Assembly (NCBI RefSeq): GCF_001908725.1
Contig: NZ_CP018725.1
Coordinates: 1,674,001-1,738,000 of the forward strand
Reading direction: 5' to 3'
Source: Xanthomonas vesicatoria ATCC 35937
Lineage (GTDB): Bacteria; Pseudomonadota; Gammaproteobacteria; Xanthomonadales; Xanthomonadaceae
Length of the DNA: 64,000 nt
Shown: piece after piece, positions 36,938 through 48,072 of the stretch
How positions within the stretch are numbered: the first letter of the stretch is position 1
Layout: every line of letters begins with the position of its first letter
Notes under the pieces: model-generated
The model's input: only the letters and a program-made list of their open reading frames with translations
The model's database searches: none
What the model was told of the DNA's origin: nothing
Translations under genes and position numbers: made by a program

Positions 36938-38404
36938 TTACAGCTCGCCCAGACCGGTCGCGCGACCGTCTTCGCCCACTTCCAGCAGACGCAGCGTGTT
37001 GGTGGCGCCATGCATTTCCATGTGCTCGCCGCTGGTGAACACCACGCGGTCACCCGGGCCCATGCGCTCGTTTTCCACCAGCAGGCGGATCGCCGCACGT
37101 GCGGCTTCGCGCGGGGTCAGGCCGCGGCTGTCGAAGCTGATCGGGAACACGCCGCGCATCATCGCCATCTGGCGACGCGCGCCATCGTGACGGGTGAAGG
37201 CGTAGATCGGCATGTTCGAGCGGAAGCGCGACAGGAAGCGCGGCGTGCCGCCGGATTCGGTCAAGGCCACCACACCACCCAGGCCGATGTGCTCGGACAG
37301 GAACATGGTCGCCATCGCGATGGCCTGATCGGCGCGCTGCAGGTTGCGTTGCGCCGCTTCGAAGTCGGTATCGAATTCGAACTGGTGCTCGGCGCCCAGG
37401 CAGATGCGCGCCATTGCTTCCACCGCACGCACCGGGTAGGCACCGGCGGCGGTTTCGGCCGACAGCATCACCGCGTCGGTGCCGTCGATGACCGCATTGG
37501 CCACGTCCAGCACTTCGGCGCGGGTCGGGATCGGGCTTTCGACCATCGACTGCAGCATCTGCGTGGCGGTGATCACCACCTTGTTCTGCGCCAGCGACTC
37601 GCGAATGATCTTCTTCTGCAGGCCCGGCAATTCGGCATCGCCGATTTCCACGCCCAGGTCGCCGCGCGCCACCATCACCACGTCGGAGGCTTCGACGATT
37701 TCGACCAGGTTCTCGATCGCTTCGGTGCGCTCGATCTTGGACACCAGCTGCGCATCGCAACCGTGCTGCTGAGCGATCTGACGCGCGTCGTGCATGTCCT
37801 GCGCATTGCGGCAGAACGACACTGCAATGAAGTCCACGCCGATCTTGGCGACGATGCCGATCAGCTCCTTGTCGCGCTCGGTCAGTGCACCCAGCGACAA
37901 CCCGCCACCCTGCTTGTTCAAGCCCTTGCGGTCGGACAGCACGCCATCGTTGAGCACGGTGGTGACGATGCGCGCGCCCTGCACGTCGGTGACCTGCAAC
38001 TGCACCAGGCCGTCGTCGAGCAGCAGCACGTCACCGGCCACCACGTCCTGGGGCAGACCCAGATAGCTCACGCCCACCTGGTTCTGGTCGCCGGCCGGCG
38101 CATTGGCATCGGCCACCAGGTCGAAGCGCGCGCCCATGGTCAACTTGATCTTGCCTTCGGCAAAGCGTTCGATACGGATCTTCGGGCCCGGCAGATCGGC
38201 CAGGATGCCGACTTCGGCACCGGCGCGCGCAGCGGCGGCACGCACTTCGGCAGCGCGCTTGGCCTGGCCGGACGGGTCGCCATGGCTGAAGTTGAGGCGC
38301 ACCACGTTGACGCCCGCCTTGAACAAGGCGTCCAGCACACCGGGCGCGTCCGTTGCCGGTCCGAGGGTGGCGAGGATCTTGGTGCGGCGTTGACGTTCTT
38401 TCAT
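36938..38404 (-). CDS. pyk: Pyruvate kinase
   Basis: A 488-residue glycolytic kinase (phosphoenolpyruvate + ADP to pyruvate + ATP). Landmarks: RTKILATLGPATD, VVRLNFSHG, ILADLPGPKIRIERF, VSKIERTEAIENL, ARGDLGVEIGDAELPGLQKKI, TATQMLQSM. Length is typical of bacterial PykA-type enzymes. The ATG at 38404 follows AGGGAGG. It is separated by about 690 bases from the aldolase gene and 256 bases from the phosphatase, so it is probably its own unit. Confidence 0.95.
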   Translation of the reverse strand: MKERQRRTKILATLGPATDAPGVLDALFKAGVNVVRLNFSHGDPSGQAKRAAEVRAAAARAGAEVGILADLPGPKIRIERFAEGKIKLTMGARFDLVADANAPAGDQNQVGVSYLGLPQDVVAGDVLLLDDGLVQLQVTDVQGARIVTTVLNDGVLSDRKGLNKQGGGLSLGALTERDKELIGIVAKIGVDFIAVSFCRNAQDMHDARQIAQQHGCDAQLVSKIERTEAIENLVEIVEASDVVMVARGDLGVEIGDAELPGLQKKIIRESLAQNKVVITATQMLQSMVESPIPTRAEVLDVANAVIDGTDAVMLSAETAAGAYPVRAVEAMARICLGAEHQFEFDTDFEAAQRNLQRADQAIAMATMFLSEHIGLGGVVALTESGGTPRFLSRFRSNMPIYAFTRHDGARRQMAMMRGVFPISFDSRGLTPREAARAAIRLLVENERMGPGDRVVFTSGEHMEMHGATNTLRLLEVGEDGRATGLGEL

Positions 38405-38660
38405 GATGGGCCTCCCTGTAAAAGCCGCGAAACTTAACACACACGTCACGTACCGAGGATGGCATTGCGGCATAGCCACCCTCCTATTCCGGCATGTCTT
38501 ACAGACAGTGCGGGACAGTACGTCCGTTTACGCACGCGTTGCATGGGCAACGCGATGCGGTCGCCACCCTAACCCGGTGGCAGTGAAGAGCAGTCTGTTG
38601 AATCACGTTGCGAAGCGCACCTGCAGCAGCCAAGCGAGCGCCACAACCGATGCGCAGCGC

Positions 38661-39308
38661 TCACGCGTCGATCAACTGCGCCAGTTGCGCAGGCGTGTGC
38701 GCAATCGCGCCGGCGCCTGCAGCGCGCAGTTCGGCCTCGTCGCCGAAGCCCCACAACACACCGATGCTATGGATGCGGTGGTGATTGGCGCCATCGATAT
38801 CCATGCGACGGTCGCCGATCATCACGCAGCCGGCCTTGTCGATCTCAAGGCGGCGCAATGCTTCGGCGATCAGGTCCGGCTTGAAGCGGCGTTCGCCATC
38901 TTCGCTGGCACCGATCACGTTCTCGAAGCAGGCGCCGAACGGCAGATGCTCGACGATGCGTCGTGCGTAACGCTCGTTCTTGGAGGTGACCACGGCCAGG
39001 CGATGGCCGGCGCGATGCAGGCCGGTGACCACCTCGCCGATGCCGTCGAACACGCTCAGCTCGGTCCAGCCCACCGCGTCGTAGCGCTCGCGGTAGAGCC
39101 CCAGCGCGCGCTGCACCAGGGCCGGGTCCTGCGGAAAACATTCGGTGAAGCTGTCGCGCAGCGGCGGGCCGATCCAGGCGCGCAAGGTCTGCGCCGATGG
39201 ACGCGGCTGACCCACGCTGTCGAAGGCATGCACGATGCTGGCGACGATGCCCGGCTGCGAATCGACCAGGGTGCCGTCCAGGTCGAAGAACAGCGTGGCT
39301 GCGCTCAC
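38661..39308 (-). CDS. HAD-family phosphatase (phosphoglycolate phosphatase-like)
   Basis: A 215-residue haloacid dehalogenase-type phosphatase: motif [12 protein letters not shown], motif II VVTSKN, motif III with Lys in RRFKPDLI, motif [17 protein letters not shown]. It resembles Gph/phosphoglycolate phosphatases, though HAD sequence alone rarely fixes the substrate. It begins with GTG at 39308, overlapping the pgk stop by four bases (GTGA), so it is translationally coupled to pgk. Removing a by-product of glycolytic metabolism would fit that coupling. Confidence 0.85.
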   Translation of the reverse strand: MSAATLFFDLDGTLVDSQPGIVASIVHAFDSVGQPRPSAQTLRAWIGPPLRDSFTECFPQDPALVQRALGLYRERYDAVGWTELSVFDGIGEVVTGLHRAGHRLAVVTSKNERYARRIVEHLPFGACFENVIGASEDGERRFKPDLIAEALRRLEIDKAGCVMIGDRRMDIDGANHHRIHSIGVLWGFGDEAELRAAGAGAIAHTPAQLAQLIDA

Positions 39309-40480
39309 TTGCCGCGAGCCTCGAGCGCGGCCACCGCCGGCAGGGTCTTGCCTTCCAGGAATTCCAGGAACGCGCCGCCACCGGTGGAGATGTAGGTGAC
39401 GTCCCTGGCGATGTCGTATTTGTCCACCGCCGCCAGGGTGTCGCCGCCGCCAGCGATGGAGAACGCCTTGGATGCGGCGATCGCGCGTGCCAGGGTTTCG
39501 GTGCCATGGCTGAAGGGCTCGAATTCGAACACGCCGACCGGCCCGTTCCACACCACCGTGCCGGCATTGGCGATCATCGCGGCATAGTGCTGCGCGGTCT
39601 GCGGGCCGATGTCCAGAATCAGATCGTCCGCCTCGACGGCGTCGAGCGACTTCACCGTGGCTTGTGCATCGGGCAGGAACTGCTTGGCGACGACCACGTC
39701 GGTAGGCAGCGGGATCTCGGCGCCGCGGGTCTTGGCGTCGGCCACGATCTGGTTGGCGGTGGGAATCAGGTCCGGCTCGTTCAAGGACTTGCCCACGTCA
39801 TGGCCGGCCGCAGCGATGAAGGTATTGGCGATGCCGCCACCGACGATCAGCTGGTCGACCTTGTTGACCAGGTTGGAGAGCAGTTCCAGCTTGGTCGAGA
39901 CCTTGCTGCCGGCCACGATCGCCAGCAGCGGCTTGGCCGGGTTGTCCAGGGCCTTGGCCAGCGCATCGAGTTCGGCCATCAGCAGCGGGCCGCCAGCGGC
40001 CACCGGCGCGAACCGGATCACCCCATGCGTGGACGCCTGCGCGCGATGCGCGGTGCCGAAGGCATCCATGACGAATACATCGCACAGCGCGGCGTACTTG
40101 CGCGCCAGGGTCTCATCGTCCTTGCCCTCACCGACATTCATGCGGCAGTTTTCCAGCAACACCACCTGGCCCGGCGCGACGTCCACGCCATCGACCCAGT
40201 CGCGCACCAACGTGACGTCGACACCCAGCAAGGTGGTCAGACGCGCGGCCACCGGCGCCAGCGAATCTTCTTCGCTCCAGCTGCCCTCCTTCGGCCGGCC
40301 CAGGTGCGAGGTGACCATGACCGCCGCGCCCTTTTCCAGCGCCAGCTTGAGCGTGGGCACCGAGGCGGTGATGCGCTGCTCGGAGGTGATCTGGCCGTTG
40401 TCGATCGGCACGTTGAGATCCTGGCGGATCAGCACGCGCTTGCCGGAGAGATCGAGGTCGGTCATACGGACAATGGACAT
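39305..40480 (-). CDS. pgk: Phosphoglycerate kinase
   Basis: A 391-residue glycolytic kinase. Landmarks: [109 protein letters not shown]. Typical length. First gene of the pgk-phosphatase pair. A copy of the dispersed repeat lies just upstream (40501-40530). Confidence 0.95.
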   Translation of the reverse strand: MSIVRMTDLDLSGKRVLIRQDLNVPIDNGQITSEQRITASVPTLKLALEKGAAVMVTSHLGRPKEGSWSEEDSLAPVAARLTTLLGVDVTLVRDWVDGVDVAPGQVVLLENCRMNVGEGKDDETLARKYAALCDVFVMDAFGTAHRAQASTHGVIRFAPVAAGGPLLMAELDALAKALDNPAKPLLAIVAGSKVSTKLELLSNLVNKVDQLIVGGGIANTFIAAAGHDVGKSLNEPDLIPTANQIVADAKTRGAEIPLPTDVVVAKQFLPDAQATVKSLDAVEADDLILDIGPQTAQHYAAMIANAGTVVWNGPVGVFEFEPFSHGTETLARAIAASKAFSIAGGGDTLAAVDKYDIARDVTYISTGGGAFLEFLEGKTLPAVAALEARGK

Positions 40481-40500
40481 GGGCTTGGCTCGCTAAGTCT

Positions 40501-40530
40501 GGGGATCAGGAAATCGGGATAGGGGATTGG
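40501..40530. repeat. Copy of the GGGATTCGGGATT repeat
   Basis: GGGGATCAGGAAATCGGGATAGGGGATTGG matches the units of the other copies with small changes. It lies upstream of pgk. Confidence 0.55.
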
Positions 40531-40665
40531 TACACGACGCCACACCTGCGTTGGACGCTGCGCGTGCGGGCACGCTTGTGCGCGGAGGCCTCACGCTGGC
40601 ACCACCCTGACGAGGCGGGCCATTCAAAGATGCCGCCACTACAACTGCGGCCCCCACGGATGGCA

Positions 40666-40848
40666 GTCGATCGAAGACCATGGGCAATGCGACTGCCTCG
40701 GCGGCGGGAGTCCGGCAATCAGTCTTCGTGATCGACAAGTCGTACCGCAACCTGGCGGTGGCCTGGGCGGGCGCTGCCGCAAAAGCGGGTGGCGCGAACT
40801 CTGGTCGGTCGAACACGACGGGCAATGCGGCTGCCTTGGCGACGGGGG
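40666..40848. repeat. Direct repeat pair, 45 bases each
   Basis: Copies at 40666-40710 and 40804-40848 share a GGGCAATGCG core and 37 of 45 positions. The period of 138 bases is a multiple of three. Confidence 0.7.
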
Positions 40849-40928
40849 ATGCCCATTGTCCGGCCTTCGCAGCAAAGCGGCAAACCGCATCACCTGCACA
40901 CCTCTGGCGAGCGCGCGATGACGACGCG

Positions 40929-42275
40929 TTAGTGCGGCCGCTCCGTGCCGGATTTACGCAGCAGGCTGACCGCGAACCCGCCGACCAGCAGGGCGCCACC
41001 GACCAGCAGGGCCCAGAGCAACCACTGTTTCCAGTCGCGCGGGGTGGCGGCCGGCTGTAGCGCCGCGTCGCCGGCAAGCGGCTGTGCCTGCGCGGCCACG
41101 CTGGCCTGCACCGGCTGCCACTGCGCACCGCGCTGCTGCCGCAGCGCCTGCAGCATCGAGCCCAGTGGCGCGTCGCCACGGTGCAAACGCGCGCTGCCAG
41201 CGACGAGTGCATACGGCGGCTGCCCCTGGGCAAGAAACATGAACCGCTCCGGCTGATATCCCGCGCGCAAGGTCGGTACAGCCGTGCTGCGGCCCTGGGC
41301 AGCCACCAATCGCCACTGACGATCGCGCACCGGTGCGGACAACAGCTGCGGTGGCGAGACACCATTGCCAAGCCGATACGCCAACCATGGCCCGGCGCGA
41401 CGCAGCCATGGCGCGTCGTCGGCATCGCGGCTTTCCACGACCCATTCCACGGCCTCGGCCAGACCGCCGCCGACATCCAGCTGGGTGATCGGAAAGCGGC
41501 CAGGTACCACATAGGTCACGCCGGTGTCGTGCGCAGTGCCCTGCAAGTCAAGCCAAGACAGCTGTGTGGGCGCGACCACGCCATCCACTTCCGCGTCGAC
41601 CGCGCGCAACGGCGGCAGGGTGCCCGACAGCGGCACGATGCGCAGGTAACGCGCGCCGTCGTCCAGCGCAATGCGGCGCTGCTGCAGCCGCTGCGCCTGG
41701 TTGTCCAGGGCCATCACGGTCGCATCGGAGGCCAGCACGCGCCAGTCGCGCAGATCGTCGCTGCCCTCTACCCGCAGCTGCGCCTGCACCGGCGTATTGC
41801 CCTCCCAATCCAGCAGCAACGCGCGCGGGCGATCGCGCAAGGCGCTGGCGTCGATCAACCAGCTGCTACCAGCCCGGGACGCTGCCGGTGCACCGGTCGC
41901 AAAGCGGCCTTCCAGTCGTCGCACCGCACCGTTGGCATCGCGCTCGGCAATCAATTGCAGATCGCCATTGGCCGGCGCGGCGCCTTCAGGCAAGGCAAAC
42001 AACGGCAACCGCTGCCGACGCGATGCAGCCGGCGCAGCATCGAGCGGCAGCGGTGCGGTGGGCATTTCTTCGCCACGCGCATCGATCACCGTGACATCGC
42101 CCAGGCCCGCATCGACTGCGCTGCGATAGACCGCCTCGCTCAAGGTCAGCTGATACAGGCCGGCGTCGGAGCCAGCCACCTGCAGCGGCCATTGCTGCCG
42201 ATAGTCCTGCCGCACATCGGCCGCCTGCGCAATCAGCGGCACCAACAGCATCCATCCCCAACGTCTTGCACTCAT
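40929..42275 (-). CDS. DUF3999 family exported membrane-anchored protein
   Basis: A 448-residue protein with signal peptide (MSARRWGWMLLVPLIAQAA), a large extracytoplasmic beta-rich part, and one C-terminal helix (WLLWALLVGGALLVGGFAVSLL) followed by a basic tail. The pattern matches DUF3999, whose function is unknown. Its start overlaps the stop of the upstream DUF2339 gene by four bases (ATGA). The two families are often paired, which suggests a single membrane complex. No catalytic motif is visible to me. Confidence 0.85.
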   Translation of the reverse strand: MSARRWGWMLLVPLIAQAADVRQDYRQQWPLQVAGSDAGLYQLTLSEAVYRSAVDAGLGDVTVIDARGEEMPTAPLPLDAAPAASRRQRLPLFALPEGAAPANGDLQLIAERDANGAVRRLEGRFATGAPAASRAGSSWLIDASALRDRPRALLLDWEGNTPVQAQLRVEGSDDLRDWRVLASDATVMALDNQAQRLQQRRIALDDGARYLRIVPLSGTLPPLRAVDAEVDGVVAPTQLSWLDLQGTAHDTGVTYVVPGRFPITQLDVGGGLAEAVEWVVESRDADDAPWLRRAGPWLAYRLGNGVSPPQLLSAPVRDRQWRLVAAQGRSTAVPTLRAGYQPERFMFLAQGQPPYALVAGSARLHRGDAPLGSMLQALRQQRGAQWQPVQASVAAQAQPLAGDAALQPAATPRDWKQWLLWALLVGGALLVGGFAVSLLRKSGTERPH

Positions 42276-45037
42276 GCCGGATCCTTTGTCGCTTCATCGC
42301 CGTCGGCAGCACGCTCTTCAATCACCGGACGCGGAGGCGCCGGTGCCAGATATCCCACCACCGTACACAGCAGGCCATAGGCCATGAACGAGCCGATGCC
42401 GAGCAGATTGCCCAGATGCTGGCGATCGACCAGCACCAGCTTGGCCAGCACCAGGCCCATCAGCAAGGCGCCGCCCAGCCACAGCCCGCGCTGGCCGCGA
42501 CGCGAGCCGACCACCCAGCCCAGCACACCCAGCACGCTCCACACGATAGTCAGGCTGGTCTGCGACAGCGTCGTGCCCACCAGCGCGGTATCCCACGGCA
42601 CACCGCCCCAGTGATGCACGCTGTGCAAGGTGCTGCCGGTGATTACTACCCAGCCCAACACGCCGAGCGCAGTGACGCGACGCCCTTGCAGGATCGCCGG
42701 TGCGTGCGTGGACCATGCCCAGCGAGCGATCAGCGCAAGCACCGCCAGCTGCGCCAGTTCGGCCAGATTGAGCAAGGGCACCCAGGGCAGCGGCGCGGCG
42801 CTGACCGGATCCAGCAATGCGAGCAGCCACCCGATACCCAGCACCGCGAACACGCAGCTCAGCAACCCGGTACGCGCAGGATCGAAACGCGCGCCCTGGG
42901 GCCAGGTCAGCCACGGCCAGCGCAGCAAACCCACCGTCGCCACCGCAAGCCACGGCAGCGCCAGCAAGGCGCAACGCCAGCCATTGGCAAGCGCAAAGGC
43001 ATCGGCCAACCAGGCCAGAGCCAACGACGCCACCAACGGCCACAACAGCCACCAGATGAACTGTGCGACCAAGGCGCCGATGCCGGCCTGCATGCGCAGG
43101 CACCACAAGGCCCGCGCGCCTGCCAGCGCAAATGCCAGCCAGGCCACGGCGCCCCAATGCGCGAACGGCTGCGTATGCGCCTGGTTCTGCCACAACGCCA
43201 ACGGCGCAGCCAACGCCAGTCCGCTCATGACCGTCCACACCAATGCAGCCGCGGGGCGACGGCGCTGTACCTCGGCCGCCAGCCACACACTGAGCGCGAC
43301 AAAGCCCAGCAGCAGATCCGGCTCGCTACGCAGATCGGCAAAGCGCAGGATTTCGTGCACCCCGCACAGCGTCCACCAGCCCAGGCCCCACAGATACGCC
43401 ACCAGCGCGCTCCGCCGATGAGCTGCATCGCGCAGGAACCAGGCACTGGCCCAGCCGGCGATGGCGATCAGCAAGCTGCTCATGCAGGTGGCATTGGCCA
43501 CCGCCATGCTGTCGTAGCGCCACGCATCCACACCGAAGGCCACGCCCACCGCTGCCAGCAACTGCAACGCCACGCCGCTGATCTGCGGGATGCGTCGCTG
43601 CTGACGCAGGCCCAGCCACAACAATCCCACACCTTCCAGCGCAAACACGCTGGCGGTGGCCCGTGCCGACAGCGCCAGCGGCACCGCCAGCGTGGCAAAG
43701 CCCACGGCCAGCATCGCGTGCGCCTGGCCCAGCAAGCGTGTGGAGGCACGGCGCAGCAACCAACTCGCCAGGCCGGCATACAACGCCGCCACGGCGAGCG
43801 CGCACAACGCCAATGGCAGGCGATCGCCTTCCAGCAGGCGCGCCTGCAACGCGAAGGCGACCAGGGGCGTGCCGAACAGCAGGCTGCCATCGATGAGCTT
43901 GCCCGCACTGCCGTCGCCGCGCCGCGCATGCAGCACCGGAATGGCGACGTACATGGCGAAGAACAGCAACAGGAATGGCTCGGTGCTGGCGAATTTTGCC
44001 GGTGTGTACTGCAGCGCGCCCCACAGCGTGCCGATGCCGAAGGTAAAAGCGAACCCAAGCAGATTGAGCACCCGCCACGGCCGCGTCCACGCAATCGCCA
44101 CGATGCCGGCGTTGAGCACGGCGTAATACGAAAACAGCCCGACATGATTGCCGCTGCCGGTGGACAGCCAGATCGGCGCAAGAAATCCGGCTAGCACGCC
44201 CAACACCGCCAGCGTGCGCGAGTCCTGCATCACCGCCAGTACGCACATGCCGGCAATCAGCACCACGCTGATGCCCAGCGCCAGGCCTGCGCCCAGCAAG
44301 CCGTACAACTTGAACGCCGCGAACACCGTCAACAACAACCCGCCGATGGCACCACCCTGCAATGCCAGCGCAAAGCCTGGCCGCTGCTCGCGTTGCTTCC
44401 AACCGAACACCAGGCCGGCCAAGGCGAGAGCGCTGATGCCGGCCAAGCGCAGTTCGATCGGCATGCGCATCCAGCCCTGATCGCTGGCGTACTTCAACAA
44501 CGACGCCACGCCGGCCAGCAACACCAGCATGCCCACCTTGACCGGCACATTGCCTTCGGTGAACCAGCGCTTCAGCGCAGTCGCGGCGCGCTCGATCGCA
44601 TTTGGCGCGGATGGGGGATTCGGTGCCGGTGGCGCGGATGGAGGCGGCGTTGGCTGCGCCGATGCGGCAGCAGGCGGTGGCCTGCTCGCTGTGGCCTCGG
44701 AAGTACCGGCAACGCTGCGCGCTGCAGGCAACGGATCAACGCTGCTGCGCAACGCTGGGGGGAACGAAGTGGCGGCGCGCGGTACCGGGGCCACCGCCTC
44801 AGTCGGCATGCCCGGGGACAGGGGGCGCTGCTCATCAACAGGTGAGCTGGGCGCCGCTTGCGCGGGCACTCCTGCACGTGACACGGCCGACGGCACCGCA
44901 ACGCCCTGCCACTGGGCGACCCGCTGTTCCAGCTCCCAGACCCGTCGCTGCAGTCTGCCTACCCACACCAGCGCTATCACCAGTCCAACCGGCAGAGCCA
45001 GGACCGCAAGGCCCACCATCACGATAATCGATTCCAC
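42272..45037 (-). CDS. DUF2339 family polytopic membrane protein
   Basis: A 921-residue protein with an N-terminal helix (IIVMVGLAVLALPVGLVIALVW), a coiled-coil-like segment (RLQRRVWELEQRVAQW), a long Ala/Pro/Ser-rich linker (about residues 50-150), and then some twenty hydrophobic segments beginning NVPVKVGMLVLLAGVASLLKYA. This is the DUF2339 layout; function unknown. It starts at GTG 45037, and the next in-frame start, ATG six codons later, would shorten the first helix. First gene of the pair with DUF3999. Confidence 0.85.
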   Translation of the reverse strand: MESIIVMVGLAVLALPVGLVIALVWVGRLQRRVWELEQRVAQWQGVAVPSAVSRAGVPAQAAPSSPVDEQRPLSPGMPTEAVAPVPRAATSFPPALRSSVDPLPAARSVAGTSEATASRPPPAAASAQPTPPPSAPPAPNPPSAPNAIERAATALKRWFTEGNVPVKVGMLVLLAGVASLLKYASDQGWMRMPIELRLAGISALALAGLVFGWKQREQRPGFALALQGGAIGGLLLTVFAAFKLYGLLGAGLALGISVVLIAGMCVLAVMQDSRTLAVLGVLAGFLAPIWLSTGSGNHVGLFSYYAVLNAGIVAIAWTRPWRVLNLLGFAFTFGIGTLWGALQYTPAKFASTEPFLLLFFAMYVAIPVLHARRGDGSAGKLIDGSLLFGTPLVAFALQARLLEGDRLPLALCALAVAALYAGLASWLLRRASTRLLGQAHAMLAVGFATLAVPLALSARATASVFALEGVGLLWLGLRQQRRIPQISGVALQLLAAVGVAFGVDAWRYDSMAVANATCMSSLLIAIAGWASAWFLRDAAHRRSALVAYLWGLGWWTLCGVHEILRFADLRSEPDLLLGFVALSVWLAAEVQRRRPAAALVWTVMSGLALAAPLALWQNQAHTQPFAHWGAVAWLAFALAGARALWCLRMQAGIGALVAQFIWWLLWPLVASLALAWLADAFALANGWRCALLALPWLAVATVGLLRWPWLTWPQGARFDPARTGLLSCVFAVLGIGWLLALLDPVSAAPLPWVPLLNLAELAQLAVLALIARWAWSTHAPAILQGRRVTALGVLGWVVITGSTLHSVHHWGGVPWDTALVGTTLSQTSLTIVWSVLGVLGWVVGSRRGQRGLWLGGALLMGLVLAKLVLVDRQHLGNLLGIGSFMAYGLLCTVVGYLAPAPPRPVIEERAADGDEATKDPA

Positions 45038-45176
45038 CTGTCCCCCACCCCGGCATCCGGCCGGCTGCGCGAACCATACAGGCTGCGGCCACGCATTGGC
45101 AGCACCGCACGCGACGTACGGACATCAGGGCGTTGGTTCGCACCTCACCATACAACGCCAATCACATGCATAAAAG

Positions 45177-45198
45177 AACGCCCGGATGACCGGGCGTT
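45177..45198 (-). terminator. Terminator after the BamE/SmpA-like gene
   Basis: AACGCCCGG (45177-45185) and CCGGGCGTT (45190-45198) with a 4-base loop. Read leftward it is followed by CTTTTA. It ends the transcript of the gene at 45206 and lies between it and the DUF2339 promoter. Confidence 0.8.
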
Positions 45199-45205
45199 TT
45201 CAGGA

Positions 45206-45676
45206 TTATTCGCGGTAACCGCTGTCGTTCTTGTTGTGAATGATCCAGATCAGGTTGCCGCCGGTATCCATCGACTTGCCGGCAAACACCAGGCGCCCCT
45301 GGCCCTTGTAGGCCATCTCATAACGGTAACGGTCGCCACCGAAGAAGAACGGAATGAACGCCTTGCCAGTCACATAGGAACCCTGGTCGTTCGGCTGACC
45401 AATCAGATCGGTTACCTGCTTCATCGGCATGCCGATCTTCAGCTGGGTGAACTTGCTGTCGGGCGCGGGCTTGCCGGTGATCTCGCCCTCGTAATCATTG
45501 ACGCCCTTGACGGTCTCGCCGTAACCGGCCTCCACGTCGGACGATTTGATCACTTCGCCGTCGGCATTCATCCAGGCGGGCGTACCGGTCTGCTTCTTGG
45601 CCGCAAGGCTATCGAACGGTACCGAGAACGCCATCACCATCCCAAGTACGCATGCACCTGCCAAAAATTTCTTCAT
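45206..45676 (-). CDS. Exported BamE/SmpA-like domain protein
   Basis: A 156-residue protein with signal peptide (MKKFLAGACVLGMVMAFSVPFDSLAA) and a C-terminal SmpA/OmlA-like fold (FTQLKIGMPMKQVTDLIGQP; YEMAYKGQGRLVFAG). Unlike BamE it has no proper lipobox, so it is probably soluble in the periplasm. GAGAGA precedes the ATG at 45676. It is flanked by terminators on both sides and so forms its own unit. Role unknown; outer-membrane maintenance is only a guess from the fold. Confidence 0.65.
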   Translation of the reverse strand: MKKFLAGACVLGMVMAFSVPFDSLAAKKQTGTPAWMNADGEVIKSSDVEAGYGETVKGVNDYEGEITGKPAPDSKFTQLKIGMPMKQVTDLIGQPNDQGSYVTGKAFIPFFFGGDRYRYEMAYKGQGRLVFAGKSMDTGGNLIWIIHNKNDSGYRE

Positions 45677-45839
45677 CTTGATTCTCTCGATCCATGGAGT
45701 TCCCCGATCCTTCGTACACGACACGGGAACGGCCGCCGTGTGCATGAATTAGCGCATGTAGGTCGTGCAAAGTCCACCGTCTTGCAAGGACCAGCAGGGC
45801 TGGCAGCCATCCAACCCACGAAAACACACGCAAAAAAAA

Positions 45840-45857
45840 GCCCCGCCATGGCGGGGC
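45840..45857 (-). terminator. Terminator after gapA
   Basis: GCCCCGCC (45840-45847) and GGCGGGGC (45850-45857) with a 2-base loop. Read leftward, a run of T (A-run 45832-45839 on the plus strand) follows directly. A strong intrinsic terminator for gapA. Confidence 0.85.
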
Positions 45858-45876
45858 CTTCTGCATGTCAGTCGCC

Positions 45877-46966
<1,090 letters not shown>

Positions 46967-47331
46967 CGTGCGGCGTGGTCCAAGATCAGGCGCCGCTCAC
47001 CGCGCGTTCTTGACCGATCTGTGGCCTCCTTGCCCACTTCAGCGGATGCAGCAATGAGCCTTGCGCTCTGCTGGATGGGCACCACGTGCTCGCCGAGCAT
47101 GTGCACCGACGGTCCGTGCCTCAACCAACATGCAGTTCGACACACTCAATCCAAGCGTCACTCCACGCACCAACTGTGCGGATACGCTTTGCTTTCCAAA
47201 TACTTACAACTCAACTAACTACGCCGAAAAGCGTATTGGCGCATATGCCGAACAGCAGCATTTCGGCGCTCCGTGGATTTCGATACTGGCCCTGCCTGCT
47301 GAGGCACCCAATCAACTACACGGAGATTCCC
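46967..47331. other. Intergenic region between gapA and the DUF4440 gene
   Basis: 365 bases between divergent genes. Apart from the gapA promoter region at its left border and GGAG before the DUF4440 start, I find no feature. Confidence 0.5.
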
Positions 47332-47847
47332 ATGCGTCGCACCCTGTTCTCTCTGGCTTTGGCTCTGGCTGCCACCCCGGCGCTGGCCGCTGGCGTGATG
47401 CATTACACCGACAAGGCCTCGCTACCTGTCGACGGTGAAGCACGCGAAGTCGCCGCGCTGTTCGATACCTGGAACGCCGCGCTGGCGACCGGCAATCCGC
47501 ACAAGGTGGCCGATCTGTACGCGCCGGACGGCGTGCTGCTGCCGACCGTATCCAACGAAGTGCGCGCCTCGCGCGCGCAGATCGAAAAGTACTTCGAGAT
47601 GTTCCTGACCAAAAAGCCCCAGGGCGTGGTCAATTACCGCACCGTGCGCGTGCTCGATGACGACAGCGCGGTGGATGCGGGCGTGTACACCTTCACGCTG
47701 ACCGACAAGGACGGCAAGAAGAGCAACGTGCAGGCGCGCTACACCTTCGTATACGAAAAGCGCGACGGCAAGTGGCTGATCATCAACCACCACAGCTCGG
47801 CGATGCCCGAAGTGGACACGCGAGCGGCAGTCGCCAAGACCAAGTAA
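47332..47847 (+). CDS. Exported DUF4440/SnoaL-like (calcium/calmodulin-kinase association-type) protein
   Basis: A 171-residue secreted protein: signal peptide MRRTLFSLALALAATPALAA, then an NTF2-like fold of the SgcJ/EcaC or DUF4440 type (REVAALFDTWNAALATGNPHKVADLYAPDGVLLPTV; RYTFVYEKRDGKWLIINHHSSAMP). NTF2-like proteins bind small ligands or act as isomerases; the substrate is unknown. ATG 47332 follows CGGAGATTCCC. The open frame before it is not family-like. Confidence 0.75.
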   Translation: MRRTLFSLALALAATPALAAGVMHYTDKASLPVDGEAREVAALFDTWNAALATGNPHKVADLYAPDGVLLPTVSNEVRASRAQIEKYFEMFLTKKPQGVVNYRTVRVLDDDSAVDAGVYTFTLTDKDGKKSNVQARYTFVYEKRDGKWLIINHHSSAMPEVDTRAAVAKTK

Positions 47848-48072
47848 ATGCAGGCGCCTCGGAGTATGCAGCCCACTGTTTGCAGCCTGCCGCGTGTCAT
47901 CGCCGGCGCACCTCCCCCGCCAACGGTGACAAGGCCTGTAGCGCACTGCACATCCAACCTGCGGCCTGCCTGCGACACGCGCCATGGCGCTCAGCGCTGC
48001 TGCCATTGCGCAGCGACGCTGCCATCGAGGCAGCACCGGCATCGTGATGAACCGGATGGTTGCCGCCCTGGT

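Larger units (their letters stand above)
40481..40928. other. Intergenic region with a 45-base direct duplication
   Basis: 448 bases between pgk and the DUF3999 gene. It holds one repeat copy at 40501-40530 and two related 45-base segments at 40666-40710 and 40804-40848 (37 of 45 identical, 138 bases apart). A minus-strand frame across it is open (with AAALPVVFDRP and AVALPMVFDRL 46 codons apart), perhaps a gene remnant, but I do not call a gene. Confidence 0.5.
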
